Position numbers and translations under genes: made by a program
Shown: positions 46,136-54,364 of the stretch, in pieces
Position numbering within the stretch: the first letter of the stretch is position 1
Layout of the letters: each line of letters begins with the position of its first letter
NCBI GenBank assembly: GCA_019455245.1
Contig: JACFMR010000006.1
Location: 1 to 64,000, forward strand
Length of the DNA: 64,000 nucleotides
From: Opitutaceae bacterium
Lineage (GTDB): Bacteria > Verrucomicrobiota > Verrucomicrobiia > Opitutales > Opitutaceae
Direction of reading: 5' to 3'
The notes under the pieces: model-generated
Told to the model about the DNA's origin: nothing
Database searches by the model: none
Seen by the model: the letters and a program-made list of their open reading frames with translations, nothing else

Positions 46136-46423
46136 TCAGGCGGTCTGGCGGCCGTCGGCGAGAAAATCCTCGAGGTAGTGTTCGAGGATGCGGCTCTCCA
46201 GATGCTGGCGGGAGAGAGTGCTTTGCAGGCCGGTGCTGCGACCGTCGTGGAGCACGTAGGCCCAGCGGAGCGGCGCGCCCGGACTGGCGGGCAGTTCCAG
46301 GACGTGTCCGGCGGGTTCCGCCGCGGCATCGATCACCAGATCCAGGAGCACCCGGCCCTCGGCCACGGGGAACGCGGCGGCACCGTTGCGGCGGAAGTGC
46401 AGGACGTGACGCGGGGAGTTCAC
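46136..46423 (-). CDS. Small protein of unknown function, second gene of leader-RNA operon
   Basis: The 95-residue frame starts at GTG 46423, which overlaps the stop of the preceding gene (GTGA), showing translational coupling. It begins VNSPRHVLHFRRNG and has a beta-rich middle (EGRVLLDLVIDAAAEPAGHV) and a helical, acidic end (SRILEHYLEDFLADGRQ). I do not recognise a family. The frame is flanked by a strong terminator, which supports it being real. Confidence 0.6.
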   Translation of the reverse strand: MNSPRHVLHFRRNGAAAFPVAEGRVLLDLVIDAAAEPAGHVLELPASPGAPLRWAYVLHDGRSTGLQSTLSRQHLESRILEHYLEDFLADGRQTA

Positions 46424-46668
46424 GCCGCGGCTTCCTTGCGCTGGGCGGCCTTGGCGGCCTCGCTGGCGAGGTGGGCGAAAAAGGAATCGCGGCGCTCGCG
46501 GGCGACTTTCAGGTCCTTCGTGCCGAGGGAGCGGCGGATGCGCTCCTTGGTGAAGGGCGTGGGGTGCACGGTGTAGTGCAGGAACCAGGTGCCGTGGTTG
46601 TTCCACAGGTGGTGGTTCGGGTTGTCCGCGCGGACGCGGATGCCGGGGAGTTTGGCGATGCTGTTCAT
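46420..46668 (-). CDS. Small protein resembling an integrase arm-binding domain, first gene of leader-RNA operon
   Basis: The 82-residue protein starts MNSIAKLPGIRVRADNPNHH. The middle, WNNHGTWFLHYTVHPTPFTK followed by RIRRSLGTKDLKVARERRD, resembles the small N-terminal DNA-binding region of tyrosine recombinases (strand pairs, then a basic helix), but no catalytic domain follows. It may be a free-standing DNA- or RNA-binding protein. There is no evident Shine-Dalgarno sequence. It lies downstream of a structured RNA and terminator, and is coupled to the next gene. Confidence 0.65.
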   Translation of the reverse strand: MNSIAKLPGIRVRADNPNHHLWNNHGTWFLHYTVHPTPFTKERIRRSLGTKDLKVARERRDSFFAHLASEAAKAAQRKEAAA

Positions 46669-46716
46669 GAGGCGTGATTTTCTGTGGTTGGCAGTTTCGC
46701 GCTTCAGGAGGTGAAA

Positions 46717-46746
46717 ACAAAAAACCGACCTGGGCATCAGGTCGGT
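46717..46746 (-). terminator. Intrinsic terminator within the leader, upstream of the small operon
   Basis: ACCGACCTG (46724-46732), loop GGCAT and CAGGTCGGT (46738-46746) make a perfect 9-bp stem. On the minus strand a run of six T residues follows immediately (A run 46719-46724). It lies about 50 bases before the ATG of the first small gene, so it could act as an attenuator or end a small RNA. Confidence 0.88.
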
Positions 46747-46871
46747 CTCGTCTTCGGGAGCGTTCTTGGTTCGCCCCCCTTGCGGGTGACGCACATCCGG
46801 GGTTTCCCCCGATCCACCGTGGCCGCTCCCGGCCCGGTTGGCGGAGTCGGCTTTTGAGGGCCGGCTCGTTC
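46747..46871 (-). ncRNA. Candidate structured leader RNA or small RNA of unknown family
   Basis: The minus strand contains a closed domain: CGGGAGCG (46824-46831 on the plus strand) pairs with CGCTCCCG (46755-46762). Inside are a GGGG-GAAA-CCCC hairpin (about 46797-46811) and a CACCC-GCAA-GGGG hairpin (about 46775-46788), both with GNRA-type loops. A canonical terminator follows at 46717-46746. The upstream AAAAGCCGAC stretch (about 46846-46855) could pair with the terminator's GTCGGTTTT arm and so act as an antiterminator. I cannot match it to a known riboswitch. The 301-base space 46669-46969 has no gene. Confidence 0.55.
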
Positions 46872-46969
46872 CTGATGCGGGGGTGAAGCTCAAGGATATG
46901 ACAGGGTTCGTCCAGCCTTTTTTTTGTCATAACCAAAACAACACCCTGCCGGCCGGCCCGGGGGGCGGG

Positions 46970-48856
46970 TCAGGCCGGGACGACGCTGATGCGGACGACC
47001 GCCTCCAGCACCGGGGCGGGCAACCGCCAGCTCAGGCGGGTGGGGGTGGAGCTTTCCTGGATGACGCAGTGGGCAAATTCCATGGGGCCTTGGTCGCTGG
47101 TGACCGTCACCGTCACGGCCTCGCCGTTTTGACTGACGATGAGGCTGCCATCGGATTTCAACTCCCACTGGCCGTAGGTGATAAGGGCGGTTTCAAAGGT
47201 GTCGGGCGTTGAGAACTTGACCTTGTCGCTGACCTCGATCCGGCCCCGGCCGGTGCGGTCATAGGTGAACGCGCGGATGAGGTTCATGAGGTGGGGCACC
47301 TTGTAGGCGCGGTCCATTTCGATGATCACGCGGTCCTGCCCGGCGGTGAAGGTGGTGTCGACGAGCTTGGTGTAGGCGTCGCGGCCGAAACCGGTGCGGT
47401 GGTAGGTCTGGTCGGGGAATTGCAACTGGCCGCCGACCACGGGCACGGGGTGGCCGAACGAGTTGAGCAGGTTGCTCTCGTAACGGTGCACGCTGAAAGT
47501 ACGCCGGGTGTAAATCTCCGCGCCGGGATCGACCAGCAGCTCCTCCTTGCCGCTGATAACGGTGAAGGTGCCGAGGTCGTTGTGGTTGTGGTTAGCGGCG
47601 TTGTCGCCGCCCTTGAAGGTGGCCGCGAGGCGGCAGTCGGTGTCGGGGTTAGGGCGGCAGATGAGGAATTGCACGTCCTCGAACCACTCGCGCACTGCGC
47701 GCGGTCGCCCGACGGCGTAGGCCTGGTTGATGTCCTCCTGATGGAAAAGCACAAGGTGGACGATGTCGGCGAACTGGAAATGGATGGGATCGAACGGTCT
47801 GGTGGGCACGGCGGTGTCGCGCGACTTGCGTGCCGGGTCGAGGCGGTTGTTGTGCCAGTGCATCAGCCAGTCCGGCAACACGACATCGCGCCGGCAGTCG
47901 GAGAACGACGGGTAAACGCCGTTTTGGATCTCCATGCGGTGGCCGAAATGCGAGATATGCTCGACGCGCGGCTGGTGCAACCAGTCGATGGCACCGCCCG
48001 TGGCGCCGCGCACGAGCTCGGCGGCGAGAATGTAGTGGCTGTAGCCGTAGCCCCAGTAGGCGACGCCCTCGGTGTAGAAACCGCTGGGCTCGAAACCGTC
48101 CTCGGAGTGCTTGATGAGCTTCTCCACCACGGCCAGATACCACGCGCGCTCGGCGGGATCTTCCTTCAGTCGCAGGGCGCAGCTGAGCACACCGGACAGG
48201 CACACGCTGTTCCAGTTGTGGGTGACGATGGTCCACCAATACAGGTCGCGGCCGGTTTTGATGCGCTCCTCGAATGGCTTGAATACCCGGGTTTCAATCT
48301 CGCGGCGGATGAGGTCGCGGGTCTCCGGTTTCAACCGGTCGCCGAGCAGGTGCAACGCCGTGACTAGGTTGTTGGCGTAGTGCACGGTGGCGAGGTCGGT
48401 GAAATACTCGGTGCGTTCGAAAAGCTGCCGGGAGCGCACGAAGAGCGGAAAGGTCCACATGTTGAGCGCGCAGTGCCGTCTGATGTCATCCTCGATGCGC
48501 GCGAGATAGCGGCCTTGGTTTTCGATGCATTCGGCGATCGGCAGGAGCACCTGGCGCTCGCGCACGCGGCCGGGCAACGGGTCGAATTTGCTGCGGTCGG
48601 ACGTCTCGATGACGTAAAGGCAGTCCTCGTTCGTGATGTAGGCGCGGGGCTCGTCCTTGCCGGCGATCTCGGCCAGGGCGAGGAGGCGCTGCCCGGCCTC
48701 GCTGGCGCCGATTTTTTCCCAGGCCGACCGGTCGGTGATGGGCCGCCCGAAATGAAAGGGTCCGCCGATCAACGCCTGCAGTGCTTTGACGCGCTCGGGG
48801 GCGGGTTCGAAACTGTGTCCGTTGGGAAGGTTGAGGTTTTGGTCGCCGTGTCCCAT
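46970..48856 (-). CDS. Heparinase II/III-like polysaccharide lyase family protein
   Basis: The 628-residue protein has the two-part architecture of heparinase II/III-type lyases: an (alpha/alpha) toroid (about 60-400) with WWTIVTHNWNSVCLSGVLSC near 206 and FYTEGVAYWGYGYSHY near 257, followed by a beta-sandwich with GGDNAANHNHNDLGTFTV near 425 containing the conserved His/Asn cluster. No signal peptide is visible with the start at 48856. A longer frame from 48898 adds 14 residues. Substrate may be a uronic-acid glycan. It lies 52 bases downstream of the symporter gene. Confidence 0.8.
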   Translation of the reverse strand: MGHGDQNLNLPNGHSFEPAPERVKALQALIGGPFHFGRPITDRSAWEKIGASEAGQRLLALAEIAGKDEPRAYITNEDCLYVIETSDRSKFDPLPGRVRERQVLLPIAECIENQGRYLARIEDDIRRHCALNMWTFPLFVRSRQLFERTEYFTDLATVHYANNLVTALHLLGDRLKPETRDLIRREIETRVFKPFEERIKTGRDLYWWTIVTHNWNSVCLSGVLSCALRLKEDPAERAWYLAVVEKLIKHSEDGFEPSGFYTEGVAYWGYGYSHYILAAELVRGATGGAIDWLHQPRVEHISHFGHRMEIQNGVYPSFSDCRRDVVLPDWLMHWHNNRLDPARKSRDTAVPTRPFDPIHFQFADIVHLVLFHQEDINQAYAVGRPRAVREWFEDVQFLICRPNPDTDCRLAATFKGGDNAANHNHNDLGTFTVISGKEELLVDPGAEIYTRRTFSVHRYESNLLNSFGHPVPVVGGQLQFPDQTYHRTGFGRDAYTKLVDTTFTAGQDRVIIEMDRAYKVPHLMNLIRAFTYDRTGRGRIEVSDKVKFSTPDTFETALITYGQWELKSDGSLIVSQNGEAVTVTVTSDQGPMEFAHCVIQESSTPTRLSWRLPAPVLEAVVRISVVPA

Positions 48857-48896
48857 GGGGACCAAGGTCTGCCGTGGCGGCCGAAAGGCGTAAAAC

Positions 48897-48916
48897 AAAA
48901 AGGGGCCATCAGGCCC
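48897..48916 (-). terminator. Weak hairpin-T terminator overlapping the symporter stop
   Basis: GGGCC (48903-48907), loop ATCA and GGCCC (48912-48916), with five T residues following on the minus strand (A run 48897-48901). The symporter stop codon lies in the loop. It may only partly reduce readthrough into the lyase gene. Confidence 0.5.
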
Positions 48917-50408
48917 GCAGCACCGCGAGCACTTCGCGCCAGGCCTGGCGGGTGCCGAGTTCGAACTCCGCCCGGCGACCGAAAACGAACCGGTTCAGCA
49001 CCAGGGCAAAGCCCACACAGGCCCAGAGGTTGATGAACATCAGGTGCAGGAAGTGCGGCGCGGCCGGAATCGTTCCCGGCAGCCGGGTGTGCAGCGCCGG
49101 CCACGCGAATGAGAGCAGGCCGTAGAACACCGCGCCGAAGGCGATGGTGGCGATCACGGCGCGGGCGTCGACGTTGCGGAAAAGCAGACCGGTGATGAAC
49201 GCCGCGAGGATCGGCATGCTGAAAAGGCCGAGCAGCTGTTGGATAAGCTGGATGATGCTGTCCGCGCCCTGGTAGAGCGGCACGAGCGCGATGGAAAGAA
49301 GCGCGAAGCCGAGTTGCAGTCCGATGCTCAGACGGCGGATGGGGGCGGCGGGATTGATGAATTTTTGGTGCAGGTCGCAAACATAGAGCGCGGCGGCGGA
49401 ATTGAGGGTGGAGTTGTAGCTCGTCATGACCGCGGCAAACATCGCGGCGGCGAAGGCCCCGAGCAGCCAGTGGGGCAGGAGCTGGCCGACGATATGGCCG
49501 TAGGTGGCGTCGCCGAGCGGCCCGTAGAGCTGGTAGGCGCAGAGGCCGGGCAGCGCGATCATCGGCGGCACGATGAGCAGGCGGATGACCGCCGCGCCAT
49601 ACGCGCCCTTTTGCGCCTCGCGGATGGAGCGCGCGGCGAGGACACGCTGCGTGATGGTCTGGTTGGTGCTCCAGTAGAACAGCTGGGTGAAAATCATGCC
49701 CGTGAGCAGCGTGGGCCAGGGCAGCACGGAATCGGGTCCGCCCAGCAGCGTGAGCCGTTCCGGAGGCAGGCCGGACAAATCCCAGTTGACCGCGTTCATC
49801 GACAGGACCGCGACCAGCAGCGCCATGCCGAGCACGAAGACGCCGCTGTAGGTGTCGGAGATGGCGACGGCCCGCAGGCCGCCGAAGATGGCGTAGGCGG
49901 CGCCGGCGGCGGCGATGCCGGTGGCCAGCACCAGCAACGGGATTTCCAACCCAAACATCGTGCGCAGCATCAGCGAACTCGTGTAGAGCATGACCGGCAG
50001 AAAAAGCAGCACGCTGCCGAGCAGGAAGATGGTGGCGACGGTCGCGCGGATGTGCGGATTGTGGTAACGTCGTTCGAGCAGCTCGGTGACGGTCGTGCAG
50101 TTGTATTTGTAGTAAAGCGGCACAAAGACCTTCGCGAGGAGGATGAGCCCGGGCACGCCCGCGAGTTCCCAACACGCTATGAGGAGCATCTGGTTGCCGT
50201 TCCAGCCCACGAGGGTGTCGGTGTTGATGTTGGTCAGCGTCAGCGAACCGGCGATGAACACCCAGCCGAGGGTGCCGCCGGCGAGGAAGTATTCGCGCGT
50301 GCCGTCGGCCGAGCGCGGGGCGCGCCGGCAGTGCAGCCAGGTGACGACCGCGACGAACAGGTTGAGACCAAGAAAAACACCGAGTTGGATCAGGGTGGCG
50401 GGGGTCAT
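48909..50408 (-). CDS. Sodium:solute symporter (SSS family)
   Basis: The 499-residue inner-membrane transporter has about 13 hydrophobic helices. SSS features are REYFLAGGTLGWVFIAGSLT near 38, the helix-5-like AAYAIFGGLRAVAISDTYSG near 165, NQTITQRVLAARS near 262 and the sodium-site region AAVMTSYNSTLNSAAALYVC near 330. The start at 50408 gives the usual N-terminal helix. Next to the lyase and oxidoreductase genes, it probably imports the sugar or uronate released. Confidence 0.9.
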   Translation of the reverse strand: MTPATLIQLGVFLGLNLFVAVVTWLHCRRAPRSADGTREYFLAGGTLGWVFIAGSLTLTNINTDTLVGWNGNQMLLIACWELAGVPGLILLAKVFVPLYYKYNCTTVTELLERRYHNPHIRATVATIFLLGSVLLFLPVMLYTSSLMLRTMFGLEIPLLVLATGIAAAGAAYAIFGGLRAVAISDTYSGVFVLGMALLVAVLSMNAVNWDLSGLPPERLTLLGGPDSVLPWPTLLTGMIFTQLFYWSTNQTITQRVLAARSIREAQKGAYGAAVIRLLIVPPMIALPGLCAYQLYGPLGDATYGHIVGQLLPHWLLGAFAAAMFAAVMTSYNSTLNSAAALYVCDLHQKFINPAAPIRRLSIGLQLGFALLSIALVPLYQGADSIIQLIQQLLGLFSMPILAAFITGLLFRNVDARAVIATIAFGAVFYGLLSFAWPALHTRLPGTIPAAPHFLHLMFINLWACVGFALVLNRFVFGRRAEFELGTRQAWREVLAVLRA

Positions 50409-50575
50409 GGGGCAGAGCGGGAGAAGGGCTGCGGTCAGGCTGCAAGGCGCGGGCGCGCCCACAAGTTTCACCGCGACAGGACAGTCCGCAACGATCGGCG
50501 GTGGCGCAGGATTTGGGCGCTTCGTTTGACCCGCGGCCCGTTTTGGCTATCCACCCTGCTTTGCCACCTCGTGCG

Positions 50576-51595
50576 ATGAATCCAATGATCACCATTCTTG
50601 TCTGCGATCACGAGGATGCCAGCGCCGAGATATTGGTATCAGCGTTGCGGGACCGCGGCTATGCGAACGTCAGGCGGATTTCATCGTCGGATGATCCGGG
50701 GCCGGAAGCGCCGCCGACGGACGTCCTTGTGGTGAACCATCACTCCCAGAATCCGGCCGGTCTGGGAGAGGTTGCCGGACTGAAGTCCCGGCTGCCCGAT
50801 GCCGCGGTTATTGCGGTTGTATCGGCCGGGCCGGTCATGCGTTCCATGCGCGAGTGGAATCGCGAAAACAAGGTGATCGACGCAATCATTGAGAAGCCGC
50901 TTTCGGACGAGCGCTTTTTCTCCGTGCTCGACGATTTGGCCACGGCGCGGCGCGCCGCCCGGGAGCAGCAGCTGCTGCTGGATCAACTGTCCCGCTTGGT
51001 GCCCGCCCCCGCGCTCACGGCGATTCGTCAGGATCCCGGTCAATCCTCCCGCCTGTTTGAGGCCGCCATCGTCTTTACGGACATCCGGCGTTCCACCCGG
51101 CAGATTACCAGCCTGAGGCCGGCGGATTATTTTGAGCAGCTCAACTCCGTCCTCAGCGCGCAAACGCGCATCCTGGAACAGCACGAAGGGGTGTTGGTGA
51201 AATACACCGGCGACGGTTTGTTGGCGATGTTTTGCGGCCTGGGGCGATCGCGGTTGGCGCTGGCCGCCGCCACCGCGCTGGCGGCGGACAATCCCCGCCA
51301 TCGTTTGAATTACGGCATCGGCATCGCCCAAGGTCTGGTGCTGGCGGGATTTGTCGGCGATCCGCATGTCGGCAACTTGCGCCGGCAGTATGATGTCGTG
51401 GGCGCCACGGTGCATCTTGCGGCCCGGCTTTGCAACCTGGCCCCGGCCGGTGAAATCTATGCCCAGCGCTCAATGCTCGCCCGGTGGCATGATGTGCCGC
51501 ATGTTGACATCGGCCCCGTCACCATTCGCGGGTTTGACCAACCGATCAATTGCGTCGGCGTAAGGCCCGCCAATCCGGAAACGATTCAATCATGA
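50576..51595 (+). CDS. Degenerate receiver domain fused to class III nucleotidyl cyclase
   Basis: The 339-residue protein has an N-terminal receiver-like domain (about 1-125) and a C-terminal adenylate/guanylate cyclase domain (about 165-310). The receiver keeps acidic residues in VCDHEDAS and the Lys of IIEKPLSDERF, but the phosphoacceptor position in DVLVVNHH is Asn instead of Asp. The cyclase has metal ligands in IVFTDIRRSTRQ near 167 and VKYTGDGLLAMF near 215, and the YDVVGATVHLAARL helix. The ATG at 50576 is preferred. The stop overlaps the next start (ATGA). Confidence 0.85.
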   Translation: MNPMITILVCDHEDASAEILVSALRDRGYANVRRISSSDDPGPEAPPTDVLVVNHHSQNPAGLGEVAGLKSRLPDAAVIAVVSAGPVMRSMREWNRENKVIDAIIEKPLSDERFFSVLDDLATARRAAREQQLLLDQLSRLVPAPALTAIRQDPGQSSRLFEAAIVFTDIRRSTRQITSLRPADYFEQLNSVLSAQTRILEQHEGVLVKYTGDGLLAMFCGLGRSRLALAAATALAADNPRHRLNYGIGIAQGLVLAGFVGDPHVGNLRRQYDVVGATVHLAARLCNLAPAGEIYAQRSMLARWHDVPHVDIGPVTIRGFDQPINCVGVRPANPETIQS

Positions 51596-51900
51596 AAATG
51601 AAGTTCTCCTCCGCCCAGATCAGCAAGGTCATCGACCAAGCCCTGGTCTATCAATGTGCCTGTCCCGCCCAGGTATGCCGGGCGATCTTCGAACTGCGCG
51701 AGCTGCATGAGTATCAGCTCAATTGCGCCAACGATGGAATGAACGACCGCAAGGTTCATCTGACCATCGCGGAGGCAACGGAGCGGTCGCATGAACTCAT
51801 GGAGGAATGCCTGGAAGAGGTGTTGCAGATCGAAGGCTGGGATCTGGACACGCTGACCATGCCGGAGACGCTGCGCAAAAAGCCGGTCAAGGGGCTTTGA
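51592..51900 (+). CDS. Small Cys-containing partner of the cyclase gene
   Basis: The 102-residue protein is translationally coupled to the cyclase gene (ATGA overlap). It contains a CACPAQVCRAIFELRELHEY segment near residue 21 followed by another Cys near 42, so four cysteines lie within about 22 residues. The rest is helical and acidic (ELMEECLEEVLQIEGWDLD). I do not recognise the family. Coupling suggests it acts with or regulates the cyclase. Confidence 0.65.
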   Translation: MKMKFSSAQISKVIDQALVYQCACPAQVCRAIFELRELHEYQLNCANDGMNDRKVHLTIAEATERSHELMEECLEEVLQIEGWDLDTLTMPETLRKKPVKGL

Positions 51901-51970
51901 GCCTTCGACCGTGGCCGAGCTTTCCTTTGCCGCATGATCGGACCGGGCGGTGCCGGTCCCTGCAGATCAC

Positions 51971-52000
51971 AAAAAAGGCCTGGCGGTGAGCCCGGCCTGA
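51971..52000 (-). terminator. Terminator of the sucC-sucD operon
   Basis: AGGCCTGG and its imperfect complement CCCGGCCT form a stem at 51976-51998, with one mismatch. On the minus strand it is followed by a run of six or more T residues (A run 51971-51976). It lies 37 bases after the sucD stop. No other gene is seen in 51901-52036. Confidence 0.75.
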
Positions 52001-52036
52001 AAAATGAGGCGCGCACCAGGTGCGGCCCTGCGGCTG

Positions 52037-52960
52037 TCAGGAGAGCGTCACGCCCTTGGCCTTGGCGGCGCGGAGGAGGGCGTCGGCCATGTCGGACGGG
52101 GTGACGGCGACCTCGATGCCGCACTCTTTGAAGACGGCAATCTTGGCCTCGGCGGTGTCCTCATGACCGCCGACGATGGCGCCGGCGTGACCCATGCGGC
52201 GGCCCTTGGGCGCGGTGGCGCCGGCGATGAAACCGGCGACGGGCTTCTTGCAATGGGCCTTGATCCAGCGGGCGGCCTCGACCTCGGCGTTGCCGCCGAT
52301 CTCGCCGATCATGATGATGCCGTGCGTGTCGGGGTCGTCGTTGAAGAGCTTGATGACGTCAAGGTGCGAGGTGCCGTTGACGGGATCGCCGCCGATGCCG
52401 ACGGTGGTGCTCTGACCGATGCCCTTGGTGGTGAGTTGGAACACCGCCTCGTAGGTGAGGGTGCCGGAGCGCGAGACGACGCCGACGTGACCCTGCTTGT
52501 TGATGTAGCCGGGGGCGATCCCGATGCGACAGCCGCCCTTGGAGTCCTCGCCGGGGCCGGGGCAGACAAGGCCGGGGCAGTTGGGGCCGACGAGCCGGGT
52601 CGGGCGGCCCTGCATGGCGCGTTTCACGCGGACCATGTCCTTGATCGGAATGCCCTCGGTGATGGCGACGGCGAGATCGAGCCCGGCGTCGGCGCATTCG
52701 AGGATGGCGTCGGCCGCGAAGGGTGGCGGCACGAAGATGGCGGAGACGGTGGCGCCGGTGGCCCGGGCGGCCTCGGCCACGGTGTTGAAGATCGGGACTT
52801 TTTTGTCGCCGTGCTCGAAGGTCTGGCCGCCCTTGCCGGGCGTGACGCCGGCGACGACCTGCGTGCCATAGTCGAGGGAGAGACGGGCGTGCCGGCCACC
52901 GAATTCGCCGGTGATGCCCTGGACCATGATCTTGGTTTCGGAATTAATTAGGATACTCAT
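52037..52960 (-). CDS. sucD: Succinyl-CoA ligase subunit alpha
   Basis: The 307-residue subunit forms succinyl-CoA synthetase of the citric acid cycle with SucC. It has the CoA-binding fold with VQGITGEFGGRHARLSLDYG near 12, VAGVTPGKGGQTFEHG near 35, PNCPGLVCPGPGEDSKGGCR near 124 and the phosphohistidine loop in KGRRMGHAGAIVGG near 244. SR SGTLTYEA-type motif (VVSRSGTLTYEAVFQL) lies near 158. The start is at 52960, after a palindromic repeat that separates it from sucC. Confidence 0.96.
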   Translation of the reverse strand: MSILINSETKIMVQGITGEFGGRHARLSLDYGTQVVAGVTPGKGGQTFEHGDKKVPIFNTVAEAARATGATVSAIFVPPPFAADAILECADAGLDLAVAITEGIPIKDMVRVKRAMQGRPTRLVGPNCPGLVCPGPGEDSKGGCRIGIAPGYINKQGHVGVVSRSGTLTYEAVFQLTTKGIGQSTTVGIGGDPVNGTSHLDVIKLFNDDPDTHGIIMIGEIGGNAEVEAARWIKAHCKKPVAGFIAGATAPKGRRMGHAGAIVGGHEDTAEAKIAVFKECGIEVAVTPSDMADALLRAAKAKGVTLS

Positions 52961-52977
52961 TTTTTTAAAAGCTGGGT

Positions 52978-53050
52978 GCCCACGGAACACACGGAAGACA
53001 CGGAAATTGATCCGCTGAAGATTTCCGTATATTCCGTGTGTTCCGTGGGC
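52978..53050. repeat. Palindromic CCACGGAACACACGGAA repeat between sucC and sucD
   Basis: GCCCACGGAACACACGGAA (52978-52996) is mirrored by TTCCGTGTGTTCCGTGGGC (53032-53050), an exact 19-base inverted repeat. It fills the sucC-sucD gap, so the operon mRNA carries a long hairpin there. Confidence 0.9.
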
Positions 53051-53057
53051 AAAATTA

Positions 53058-54239
53058 TCAGGCGACGAGTTTGACGATTTTCTGGGCGGCGTCGGCCATG
53101 GAGTCGCCGGAGACGAGGGCGAGGCCGGAATCGGCAAGGGTCTTTTTGCCCGCGACGACGTTGTTGCCTTCGAGGCGCACGACGAGGGGCAGCTTGAGGC
53201 CGACTTCCTTGACGGCGTCGACGATGCCCTGGGCGATGACGTTGCAGTCCATGATGCCGCCGAAGATGTTCACGAAAATCCCCTGCACGTTGGGGTCGCC
53301 GAGGATGATCTTGAAGGCGGCCACGACCTGCTCGCGGGAGGCGCCGCCACCAACGTCGAGGAAGTTGGCGGGGTTGCCGCCGAAGTGTTTGATGATGTCC
53401 ATGGTGGACATGGCGAGGCCGGCGCCGTTGACGAGGCAGGCGATGTTGCCGTCGAGCGCGATGTAGTTGAGCTCGTGCTTGGAGGCCTCGATTTCCTTGG
53501 GGTCTTCCTCGTTGAGGTCGCGCAGGGCGACGATATCGGGGTGGCGGAAGAGGGCGTTGTCGTCGAAGGAGACCTTGGCGTCGAGGGCGAGGACGTCGCC
53601 GGTGGGGGTGGTGATCAGGGGGTTGATCTCCACCATCGATGCGTCGGTGGCCCAGAAGCACTGGTAGAGGTTGCGGATGAGCTTGGCGGCGTTCTTGGCT
53701 TCCGCCCCGGTCAAACCGAGGCTGAAGATGATCTGGCGCACCTGGTAGTCGGCGAGGCCGTAGGCGGGATCGACGAAGACCTTGGTAATCTTTTCCGGCG
53801 TCTCGTGTGCGACCTTCTCAATCTCCACGCCGCCCTCGGTGGAGGCGACGATGACGGGCCGGGAGGTGGCGCGATCGAGCAGAATGGCGAGGTAGTATTC
53901 CTTTTTGATGTCGCTCGCGACGGTGAAGTAGACCGTCTGGACCTTGCGGCCGGCGGGGCCGGTCTGGAGGGTGACGAGGGTGTTGCCCAGCATCTTGGCG
54001 GCGACTTCCTTGGCCTCGGCCTTGGTCGGGCAGAACTTGACGCCGCCCTTGTAGCCGTCGGTGAAGGTGCCCTTGCCGCGGCCGCCGGCGTGAATCTGAG
54101 ATTTCACCATGGTCGGTCCTTCGGGGAGCTGGGCCAGCGCGGTGATAAATTCCTCCCGCGTGGTGGCAGGCGCGCCCTTGGGGACGGGCACGCCATATTT
54201 CTCGAAGAGGGCCTTGGCCTGATACTCGTGGATGTTCAT
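53058..54239 (-). CDS. sucC: Succinyl-CoA ligase subunit beta
   Basis: The 393-residue ATP-grasp subunit binds the nucleotide and partners SucD. It starts [20 protein letters not shown], has [20 protein letters not shown] near 45 for nucleotide binding, [20 protein letters not shown] near 201 with metal ligands, and [20 protein letters not shown] near 259 and [20 protein letters not shown] near 321. Length and motif order are normal. It precedes sucD on the same strand. Confidence 0.97.
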   Translation of the reverse strand: MNIHEYQAKALFEKYGVPVPKGAPATTREEFITALAQLPEGPTMVKSQIHAGGRGKGTFTDGYKGGVKFCPTKAEAKEVAAKMLGNTLVTLQTGPAGRKVQTVYFTVASDIKKEYYLAILLDRATSRPVIVASTEGGVEIEKVAHETPEKITKVFVDPAYGLADYQVRQIIFSLGLTGAEAKNAAKLIRNLYQCFWATDASMVEINPLITTPTGDVLALDAKVSFDDNALFRHPDIVALRDLNEEDPKEIEASKHELNYIALDGNIACLVNGAGLAMSTMDIIKHFGGNPANFLDVGGGASREQVVAAFKIILGDPNVQGIFVNIFGGIMDCNVIAQGIVDAVKEVGLKLPLVVRLEGNNVVAGKKTLADSGLALVSGDSMADAAQKIVKLVA

Positions 54240-54364
54240 GGGAACCCGGATTTAGCCACAAGCACCCGGGGTATGACACTCAAAAAAACGGTCGGACGGT
54301 AAAACCCGGGACGATGCGGCCACCGGGATTGCCTTTTCGGGCCGGGCGGGCCCAGCATGCCGGC

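Noticed and set aside
46706..46714. Perfect AGGAGGTGA Shine-Dalgarno on the plus strand
   Set aside because: No start codon lies at a suitable distance and no open frame follows.
46747..46871. Resemblance of the leader RNA to a cobalamin riboswitch (ACCCGCAAGG, GAGACC...CCTGATGCCC pieces)
   Set aside because: The B12 box and core are not in the right order or spacing and no cobalamin-related gene is near.
46891..46930. Plus-strand GGGTTCGTCC plus T run as a tRNA or tmRNA 3' end
   Set aside because: No pairing T-stem, no acceptor stem and no CCA-type end could be found.
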